64,000 nt of DNA. Source: Hypericibacter sp963696655 (GTDB taxonomy: Bacteria > Pseudomonadota > Alphaproteobacteria > Dongiales > Dongiaceae). The translations under genes and the position numbers were made by a program. Shown here piece after piece: positions 17,078 through 23,693 of the stretch (position 1 is its first letter; every line of letters starts with the position of its first letter). The stretch spans positions 1 to 64,000 of the forward strand of contig CAVOLB010000169.1 in the NCBI GenBank assembly GCA_963696655.1. Direction: 5' to 3'. The notes beneath the pieces are model-generated. The model had not been told where the DNA came from. It searched no databases and saw only the letters and a list, made by a program, of their open reading frames with translations.

Positions 17078-18654
17078 AGGTCGCGCAGCTCCTTCTGTCC
17101 CGCGCGCAGGCGCGAGAGCTGGATGAAATGGGTCGGGTTGAGGAAGAGCTCGTCCATATCGCCGAGCTGGTCGATCGTCAGCCCCTGCTTGACCAGCACA
17201 TAGAGATACTGGAAGGCGTCCCTGGCGCCGTAGCCGACATGATGCGCGCCGACAACGCGCCGGCTGTCGCCGTCGATCACCAGCTTCTGGAACCCCGACA
17301 TGCGGGGCTTGGCCATCGCATAAAGCATGACGCGATCGGAGGCCGGGAGCCCGATGTCGAGGCCGTTGGGATTGTTGGGTGGCATGCGGATCGTGACGAC
17401 ATTGCTGTAGCGCTTGCGCGCCTCTTCCTCGCTGAGGCCGAGCCAGGTCACCTCGTAGTGGGTATGCAGGAAGTCCGGCCAGTCGGTGGGTCGATAGGAG
17501 ATCTTCTCGCCCATGATCGCGCGCGCGGCATAGGTGCCGCTCTTGCGCGCCTTGAACATCTCCATGGGCGAGCCGATCAGGTCGCCGACGGCATAGACGT
17601 TCGGCACCGAGGTCCTCAGGCTGTCATCGACCAGGACCGCGCCGGTCTTGGGATCGACCTCGACACCCAAGGCCTCGACCGCCGGCTCGGAATTCGGCGT
17701 CTCGCCGAGGCCGAGGAAGAGGAAATCCGTCTTGATCTCGAGCGGCCCGTTCGGCGTCTTGGCGACCACCTTGGCCACATGTCCGCGGGCATCGCCCTCG
17801 ACCCTGACGACCTCGGCGCCCTCGATGATCTCCATCCCCTGGTCGCGCATCCGATCGATGACATAGGTGCGCGTATCGGCGTCCGGGATCAGCTTCAGGA
17901 GCTGGCTGCGCACCAGCATCACCGTGCGCCGGCCGGTCGCGTTGAAGAAGCAGCCATACTCGACGGCCGTCTTGCCGCCGCCCACGACGACGGCCGTCTT
18001 GCCGGGCTCGTAGTCGAGCGTTTCGACGAAGCTGGTGTAATCATAGACGCCCTTGAGATCGATGCCGGGCACCGAGAGGCGCTGGGGCCGCGCGCCCAGG
18101 CCGAGAACGAGGGTGCGGGCCTTGAAGCGGCGACCCGCCACCTCGACCGTGTGCTTGTCGATGATGCGGGCCGGCGCGTTCAGGACGAACTCGATGTCGA
18201 GCTGCTCCTTGCTCTGATAGTTCATGACGGCGTGGGGGCCGGTCCGCCCGCGCCGGAACAGGTCGACGATCTCCTTCATGGAGACCACGACGCCGTCCAT
18301 CTTCGGGAACCAGAACTGGCCGCTGAAGGTGCGCGCCAGCATGAGCTCGGCGGCGCATTCGGAGAAGACGTGGTGCGGCACGCAGGCATTGTGGGGACAG
18401 GAGCCGCCGAGGAAGGGCCAGCGGTCGATCACGAGCTGACGGCCGCCCATCGCGCGCAGATAGGCCGAGCCGAAACGCCCGGCGGCACCGCCGCCGATGA
18501 AGATCGTATCGAACTCGCGGTTGTCGTTCGGGTCGATATTGAAGATGGCTTCCGAGCGGCCGGCATTGGCCAGCGCCTCTTCGATCCGCGCCGACCATTG
18601 CTCGATGGTCAGGGAAGTGTTGCGGGCATCCCAGATCGTTCCGCCGTCCATCAT
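17074..18654 (-). CDS. xecC: NADPH:2-ketopropyl-CoM oxidoreductase/carboxylase (2-KPCC)
   Basis: This 526-residue disulfide oxidoreductase-family flavoprotein cleaves 2-ketopropyl-CoM and carboxylates the product to acetoacetate, releasing CoM. It has FAD motif FIGGGAAGRFGSAY, the redox pair Cys86 and Cys91 in GGSCPHNACVPHH, an NADPH domain with VVVGGGKTAVEYG, and VYAVGDLIGSPMEMFKARKS. Near the C-terminus, FLNPTHFIQLSR places Phe504 and His509 where ordinary disulfide reductases have a His-Glu dyad. This Phe/His replacement is the hallmark that lets 2-KPCC carboxylate rather than protonate. Two tandem ATGs (18654, 18651) follow an AGGAG site. Identification is very secure. Confidence 0.95.
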   Translation of the reverse strand: MMDGGTIWDARNTSLTIEQWSARIEEALANAGRSEAIFNIDPNDNREFDTIFIGGGAAGRFGSAYLRAMGGRQLVIDRWPFLGGSCPHNACVPHHVFSECAAELMLARTFSGQFWFPKMDGVVVSMKEIVDLFRRGRTGPHAVMNYQSKEQLDIEFVLNAPARIIDKHTVEVAGRRFKARTLVLGLGARPQRLSVPGIDLKGVYDYTSFVETLDYEPGKTAVVVGGGKTAVEYGCFFNATGRRTVMLVRSQLLKLIPDADTRTYVIDRMRDQGMEIIEGAEVVRVEGDARGHVAKVVAKTPNGPLEIKTDFLFLGLGETPNSEPAVEALGVEVDPKTGAVLVDDSLRTSVPNVYAVGDLIGSPMEMFKARKSGTYAARAIMGEKISYRPTDWPDFLHTHYEVTWLGLSEEEARKRYSNVVTIRMPPNNPNGLDIGLPASDRVMLYAMAKPRMSGFQKLVIDGDSRRVVGAHHVGYGARDAFQYLYVLVKQGLTIDQLGDMDELFLNPTHFIQLSRLRAGQKELRDL

Positions 18655-18736
18655 CAGATAGTCTCCTGCTTGTGGCCCGACGCGCCGGGCCGTTCTTGAC
18701 GATTCGAGTTCACCGAGATCATTGGGGTCTGCGCCC

Positions 18737-18934
18737 TCACCCGCCGCAGCAGGGGCAACCCTTGACGGTCCCCTGCTCCCAGGGATGAGGCTCGGGCCTC
18801 GTCCCCGGCGCGGGTTCGGCGCGCCGGCCGCCGCAGTTCGAGCAGACCCACTCCCGCGGCGGCTCGGTGTGGGCCATGACCATTCCCTGGAAGCGATGCT
18901 CGCAGTCCGGGCATTGCAGCGTATAGACGGGCAT
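18737..18934 (-). CDS. Small zinc-ribbon protein (FmdB-like) embedded in the epoxide operon
   Basis: This 65-residue protein begins MPVYTLQCPDCEHRFQGMV and has three Cys-X2-Cys pairs (CPDC, CSNC, CPCC), so it probably folds as a zinc ribbon related to FmdB-type regulators. A good AAGGAG site precedes the ATG at 18934. It lies between xecA (69 bp upstream) and xecC (82 bp downstream) and must be co-transcribed with them. No function is established. Zinc delivery to the zinc enzyme XecA, a transcriptional accessory role, or rubredoxin-like electron transfer are all only possibilities. Confidence 0.75.
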   Translation of the reverse strand: MPVYTLQCPDCEHRFQGMVMAHTEPPREWVCSNCGGRRAEPAPGTRPEPHPWEQGTVKGCPCCGG

Positions 18935-19003
18935 GACTTCTCCTTCGCCGCCCAGGGACGGTCACCCGTCCCTGGAGGCGTGGCATGCGAGTCAGGCTGA
19001 AGG

Positions 19004-20134
19004 TCAGGCGGCCTTGCGGTTGCGGATCTCGTCGCGGATGAGCTTCACGCCCTCGACCATGGCGTGGAGCTTGTCCTTGGCGATATAGCGCTGCAGCAGA
19101 ATCAGCCCGCAGTCGGTCGTGACCCCGAGCCGTTCGGCCGGGATGACGCGCAACAGCTTGCGGATGCGGTCAGCGACCTGCTCGGCCGTCTCCGTGATGG
19201 TGCTCTTCACGTCGATCACGCCGGCCCAGAAGTCCACATTGTCGGGCAACGGGAACTCCTTGAAGGTGTCGAGACCGGAAAGATCGTCCGACCGACGCCC
19301 GCAGGTTTCGAGATTCAGCACGTTGATGTGGGCGCCATAGGCCTTCGGCACGATCGAGCGGGTCGCCGACGGCGCGGCGGCATCGGACTTGCGCTTGGTG
19401 AGATCGAAGATCTCGCCCGCCTTGGCCGTCTCGTCCGGATAATAGGCCGGTGTGCCGCCCCAGTTGCCCCAGCAGACATGGACGATGATCTTGGCGTTCT
19501 TCACGCCCTCGACGGCGGCGTTGAAGGCCTCGATCGCCCAGTCCTCGTAGAAGTAGGGCCAGGTGAATTCGTCGAACTGGATGAAATCGATGCCGAGCGC
19601 GTCAACCTCGAGCACGTCCTGGTTGATGGCCTTGGCGATCGCCAGCGCGCGGTCGCGGCTGTTGCTGTAATGCAGGTCGTTGGTGCATTGGGCCAGCACC
19701 TGCACGCCCGTGTACTGGACCTTGGTCGGCTTGCGCGTGGCGCGGCGCAGGGCCTTGGCCTGCTCGACCATCAAGGCGCCGTGGCGCTTGACTTCCTGTT
19801 CGAGCGTGCCGGCATGGAGGCGGCTATAGATGGGGAAGCCGAGATGGCCACCCTTCAGGTCGTAGCCGAGCCGGCGCAGATAATAATAGACGGCCGTGTC
19901 GGCGTAATTGTCGCCATGCACACGTCCGTCGGTGATGATGTCGAGCCCCGCGACCTCCTGGTCCAGGGCAATGGCTCCGATCGCATCCTCGAGAGCCTCC
20001 CGATTCATCGAATCCGGCGGCTCCTGATTGCCCGTGAAATGGCGTCCCCAAGACGCATCCCACCAGCGTGGATTCGGATAATTCCCGACCATGCTAGTCG
20101 GGATAAGAATCTCTTGACCCCTTATTTTCATCAT
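19004..20134 (-). CDS. xecA: Epoxyalkane:coenzyme M transferase
   Basis: This 376-residue protein has the zinc-dependent, MetE-like alkyltransferase fold. The zinc site reads His219-X-Cys221 in IIVHVCWGNWGG plus Cys342 in VTTDCGLILL, the His-X-Cys-Xn-Cys motif of epoxyalkane:CoM transferases (XecA/EtnE). The enzyme opens an epoxide with the CoM thiolate to give a 2-hydroxyalkyl-CoM. It is longer than a bare zinc domain and lacks the N-terminal half of methionine synthase. It is the first gene of the supercluster and faces a divergent regulator. Two adjacent ATGs (20134, 20131) follow GGGAGG; the second has better spacing. Short epoxides (ethene or propene derived) are expected substrates. Confidence 0.93.
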   Translation of the reverse strand: MMKIRGQEILIPTSMVGNYPNPRWWDASWGRHFTGNQEPPDSMNREALEDAIGAIALDQEVAGLDIITDGRVHGDNYADTAVYYYLRRLGYDLKGGHLGFPIYSRLHAGTLEQEVKRHGALMVEQAKALRRATRKPTKVQYTGVQVLAQCTNDLHYSNSRDRALAIAKAINQDVLEVDALGIDFIQFDEFTWPYFYEDWAIEAFNAAVEGVKNAKIIVHVCWGNWGGTPAYYPDETAKAGEIFDLTKRKSDAAAPSATRSIVPKAYGAHINVLNLETCGRRSDDLSGLDTFKEFPLPDNVDFWAGVIDVKSTITETAEQVADRIRKLLRVIPAERLGVTTDCGLILLQRYIAKDKLHAMVEGVKLIRDEIRNRKAA

Positions 20135-20301
20135 ATCCTCCCAGGTTATTAAAGGCTTATGCCCTTTTATTGGTCATACTGTATCTTAATTAGCCATACA
20201 TGGTCAAACATATTCTTTCTTGCCTTTGCCTCGCCTAGAATGGCAATTGCCTGCGGGCGCGAATCTGCCCTAGGGAATGTCTGGCGTTGCCGGCGAGTTG
20301 A
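20135..20301. promoter_or_regulatory. AT-rich divergent control region between xecA and the MEDS regulator
   Basis: This intergenic region is conspicuously AT-rich against its GC-rich surroundings and must hold the promoters of the CoM/epoxide operon (leftward) and of the regulator (rightward). It contains a 30-bp-spaced direct repeat (20171-20209) and the symmetrical 9-mer ATACTGTAT at 20176-20184. I could not assign -35/-10 boxes with confidence. Confidence 0.6.
20171..20209. promoter_or_regulatory. Direct repeat TGGTCATAC / TGGTCAAAC, candidate operator
   Basis: TGGTCATAC at 20171-20179 recurs as TGGTCAAAC at 20201-20209. The start-to-start distance is exactly 30 bp, close to three helical turns, which would place both copies on one face of the DNA. 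The spacer is AT-rich. The location between the two divergent genes makes it the best candidate site for the MEDS-domain regulator. Confidence 0.45.
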
Positions 20302-20310
20302 GTGGAAGTG

Positions 20311-21114
20311 ATGAGTGAAAAGACCAAGAGAATGATGACGTTGGAGGAAGCGGCGCAGTATCTCGGCGTCAGCAAGACCTCCTTGCGCCGCTGGACCCGG
20401 GATGGACAGTTGTCCTGCCACCGCATCGGTGTGCGCGCCGAGCGTCGTTTCGATCAGAAAATGCTCGACGAGTTCTTGCTGCGTCGCAGCACGGGCCTGC
20501 CGATCGCCACACCGGGGACGGGTGTCACGCTTGCCGATGCCGTGCATCAGGCGGCCCAGGACGGCCGGCACAAGCATGTCTGCCTCTACTTCCGCAATCC
20601 GATCGAGCAGTGGGAAGCGTTCCGCCAGTATTTCCTCGATCATTATCGCGCCGGCCTGCCGACCACCTATCTCCACCAGGCCTCGAGCCGCGAGCAGCTC
20701 ATCGAGCGGGTTCATGGCGAGGGGATCGATGCGCAGGATGCGATCAATCGCGGCCTGCTTCGCCTCGTGCCCGCACGCGACTCCTATCTGAGGCAGGGCG
20801 TCTTCTCCGCCGACTTCATGATCTCCTTCATGCGACTGATCATGGTCCGCATGCGCGATGACGGTTTTCGCAAGCATCTCGTGACGGGCGAGATGGATTG
20901 GTTCTTCAGCGATACGCCGGGAGTCGAGGATATCCACGCCTATGAGCGCCGGCTGAACAAGCTGCTCGACGAGTATCCCGACGTGACGGTCGTCTGCCAG
21001 TACGACATCACGCGCTTCGACAGCGAGAATGTGCTGGAGGCCTGCTGCACGCATCCGATCGTCCATCTGGACGAACAGTTGCGGCGGGGCTTCTTCGTCC
21101 CGCCGCAAAGTTAG
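20311..21114 (+). CDS. Excisionase-type HTH plus MEDS-domain regulator (DcmR-like)
   Basis: This 267-residue protein has an N-terminal excisionase/MerR-like helix-turn-helix (MTLEEAAQYLGVSKTSLRRW) and a larger C-terminal MEDS sensory domain (about 80-260; KHVCLYFRNPIEQWEAFR, LLRLVPARDSYL, VCQYDITRF). MEDS is the DcmR sensory domain, named after the dichloromethane-dehalogenase repressor and related methanogen/methylotroph proteins, and is thought to sense small hydrocarbon derivatives. The gene is divergent from xecA, so control of the epoxide/CoM operon is very likely. The ATG at 20311 starts MSEKTKR; an in-frame GTG at 20302 is an alternative. Activator versus repressor cannot be told. Confidence 0.85.
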   Translation: MSEKTKRMMTLEEAAQYLGVSKTSLRRWTRDGQLSCHRIGVRAERRFDQKMLDEFLLRRSTGLPIATPGTGVTLADAVHQAAQDGRHKHVCLYFRNPIEQWEAFRQYFLDHYRAGLPTTYLHQASSREQLIERVHGEGIDAQDAINRGLLRLVPARDSYLRQGVFSADFMISFMRLIMVRMRDDGFRKHLVTGEMDWFFSDTPGVEDIHAYERRLNKLLDEYPDVTVVCQYDITRFDSENVLEACCTHPIVHLDEQLRRGFFVPPQS

Positions 21115-21179
21115 CCGTTCGCGGGGCTGCGAGCGCGCCGGCTCACCCGGGAAAATGCGACGCCACAAGGATTCCGGAA

Positions 21180-21209
21180 CGCTTCCCGATTCAATTTGAG
21201 CGGGAAGCG
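21180..21209 (+). terminator. Hairpin after the MEDS regulator
   Basis: CGCTTCCCG (21180-21188) pairs perfectly with CGGGAAGCG (21201-21209) across a 12-base loop, followed by CTCTAAACT. There is no real T-run, so it may be a weak or Rho-assisted terminator for the regulator gene ahead of the cyclase. Confidence 0.4.
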
Positions 21210-21248
21210 CTCTAAACTCGGGCGGCCATTCTCAACCGCGGCCCCCTG

Positions 21249-23519
21249 ATGAAGCGCCGGCTCGATCTCCTCATCCCCTTTGCGCTTCTGCTGGCCGCCC
21301 TGGCGGTGCGCGTCCAGGAAGGGCCGGGCATCGAGCGGCTGCGCAACCTCGTCTTCGACAGCTATCAGCGCTTCCAGCCCCGCCCCTATGCCGATGCCGG
21401 GGTGACGATCGTCGATATCGACGAGGAGAGTCTCGCGCAGATCGGGCAATGGCCCTGGCCGCGCTCGAAACTCGCGGAGCTGGTGACGAAGCTGGGCCAG
21501 CAGGGCGCCGCCGCGGTGGCGCTCGACATCATCCTCGCCGAGCCCGATCGCACGGGCCCTCAGAACCTGATCCGGCTCTGGTCCGACAGTCCGGATCTGG
21601 CGGCCCTCCGGGGCATGATGCTGAACCTGCCCGATCCCGATCAGGCCCTGGCAGAGGCGCTCGCCGCCGGACCCACCGTTGTCGCCTTCGCGCTCGTGAA
21701 CGAGCCGGTGCCTTCAAGCGGCCTGCTGCCCATGCCCCACATGCCTGGTGTCACGAGAGCCGGGGACGATGCGATTCAGTTCGTGCCGCGCTTCTCCGAA
21801 GCGGTCCGCGCGCTGCCGATGTTCGAGGAAGCCGCTCACGGCTACGGCGCTGTCAACACGGTGCCGGATTCGGACGGGACAATCCGACGGCTGCCGCTGC
21901 TGTTCGCCTACGGCGACAATATCGTTCCCGGCTTCACGGCGGAGACTCTCCGCGTCGCGCTGGATTCCACGACCTATCAGGTCAAGGCCTCCCATTCCAA
22001 CAACGTCGTCGAGTTCGCCGAGCAAGGGGTCTCGCTGATACGGATCGCCGGCAAGAACGGCAAGGTCATCGTGCCGACCGAGGAGAACGGTTCGGTTCTT
22101 CTCTATGACACCGGCACGCAGTCGAACCGCTTCGTTCCCGCCTGGCGGGTTTTCGACGGCAGCGCCGACCCGAGCCGCATTGCCGGCCATATCGTTCTCG
22201 TCGGCTCGACCACCGAAGGCTTGAAGGATCTCCGGTCGTCGCCGTTGAGCTCGACCATGTCGGGCGTCGAGGTCAATGCGCAGATTCTCGAACAGCTGCT
22301 CACCGGCAGCTATCTGAAACGTCCGTTCTGGGCGTCCGAGGTCGAGATCGTCTTCCTCCTGCTCTTCGGCAGCGCGCTCATCGTCATCGCGCGGCGCTTC
22401 ACGGCCATCGGCGGCGCGGTGGTCGGCTTCTTCGGCAGTGCCGCGGCCATCGGCGCCTCCTGGTTCGCCTTCACCCGCTATGGCTGGCTGGTCGATCCGA
22501 TCTTCCCCGTGGCCGTCGCCACCCTGCTCTACATGACGACGACCTTCCTGGGCTATCTCCGGACCGAGGGCGAGAAGCGCTTCATCCGCGACGTGTTCAG
22601 CCAGATGATGTCGCCGATCCTGGTCGAGAAGCTCGCGAGCCAGCCCGAGCCGCCCAAGCTCGGCGGCGAGCTGCGCGAGCTCACCGTCATGTTCTCCGAC
22701 CTGCAGGGCTTCACCAGCATCGCCGAAGGGCTGGCACCGCAGGACCTCACCCGCCTCATCAACCGCTTCATGACGCCGATGGCGCGCGTGATCCAGGACG
22801 ACCATGCCGGCACCATCGACAAGTTCATGGGCGACGCGATCATGGCCTTCTGGAACGCGCCGCTCGACGTGCCCGACCATCCGCGCCGCGCGGTCGAGGC
22901 GGCGCTGGGCATGCGCGAGGCCCTGGTCGCGATCAATGCCGAGCTGGCGCGCGAGGCGGCCGAGAAGGGCGAGGGCCCGATGGGCCTCGCCTTCGGCATC
23001 GGCATCAATACCGGTCCCTGCAGCGTCGGCTATATGGGCTCCGAGCAGCGCAAGGCCTACACCACGATCGGCGACGCCGTGAACCTGGCCTCCCGGCTCG
23101 AGGGCCTGACCCGGCTCTATGGCGTCGATTGCGTGCTGGGCGACAGCACCGCCCAGGCGGTCCGGCCCGCTTCCGGGGGCACCCCCGCCTTCGCGCTCCT
23201 CGAGGTCGATCTGGTCCGGGTCAAGGGCAAGCAGCGCCCGGAGCCGGTTCACGCCCTGATCGGCGACGGGGGCCTGGCCGCGACCGAGACCTTCCGCAGC
23301 CTGGCCACCCTTCATGAAACGCTGGTCCAGGCCTACCGGGCCCAGGAGTGGGACAGGGCCGCTGCGGCCCTCGCCCGGCTGCATCATGAGACCGAGCGGC
23401 ATTTCCCCCTTCTGATGCCGCTTTACGCCCTCTATGAACGCCGGATCGCGGGCTATCGCCAAGCCCCGCCGGCGCAGCCCTGGGACGGGGTCTATGACGC
23501 CTTGGGTAAGACCGGCTGA
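21249..23519 (+). CDS. CHASE2-domain adenylate/guanylate cyclase
   Basis: This 756-residue membrane receptor cyclase has an N-terminal transmembrane helix and an extracytoplasmic CHASE2 domain (about 30-350; VTIVDIDEESLAQIGQWPWP). About three transmembrane helices follow near 365-440 and a class III nucleotidyl cyclase domain at about 475-660. Catalytic features are present: metal-binding Asp in MFSDLQGFTS and GDAIMAFW, substrate-base Lys in TIDKFMGD, and the Asn/Arg of AVNLASRLEG. It should make cAMP (or cGMP) in response to an external signal. The next gene carries a cyclic-nucleotide-binding domain. The ATG at 21249 is the first clear start; the C-terminal 100 residues are helical with no named domain. 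Confidence 0.92.
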   Translation: MKRRLDLLIPFALLLAALAVRVQEGPGIERLRNLVFDSYQRFQPRPYADAGVTIVDIDEESLAQIGQWPWPRSKLAELVTKLGQQGAAAVALDIILAEPDRTGPQNLIRLWSDSPDLAALRGMMLNLPDPDQALAEALAAGPTVVAFALVNEPVPSSGLLPMPHMPGVTRAGDDAIQFVPRFSEAVRALPMFEEAAHGYGAVNTVPDSDGTIRRLPLLFAYGDNIVPGFTAETLRVALDSTTYQVKASHSNNVVEFAEQGVSLIRIAGKNGKVIVPTEENGSVLLYDTGTQSNRFVPAWRVFDGSADPSRIAGHIVLVGSTTEGLKDLRSSPLSSTMSGVEVNAQILEQLLTGSYLKRPFWASEVEIVFLLLFGSALIVIARRFTAIGGAVVGFFGSAAAIGASWFAFTRYGWLVDPIFPVAVATLLYMTTTFLGYLRTEGEKRFIRDVFSQMMSPILVEKLASQPEPPKLGGELRELTVMFSDLQGFTSIAEGLAPQDLTRLINRFMTPMARVIQDDHAGTIDKFMGDAIMAFWNAPLDVPDHPRRAVEAALGMREALVAINAELAREAAEKGEGPMGLAFGIGINTGPCSVGYMGSEQRKAYTTIGDAVNLASRLEGLTRLYGVDCVLGDSTAQAVRPASGGTPAFALLEVDLVRVKGKQRPEPVHALIGDGGLAATETFRSLATLHETLVQAYRAQEWDRAAAALARLHHETERHFPLLMPLYALYERRIAGYRQAPPAQPWDGVYDALGKTG

Positions 23520-23693
23520 CGCCCTGGGAGCAAGACCGGCTGATTTACCGCCTTTTCGCTTCTCTGTCCGCGTGACCTTGCCGAGTTTTCCGGGCTAGGG
23601 TGGCCGCCCAAGGCCAAGTCCCGAGGTTTCCGCCTGTGGACCAGGTGCGCTCCGTGTCCGAAAACCCGCCCAAACGCCGACATAGCTGACGCC

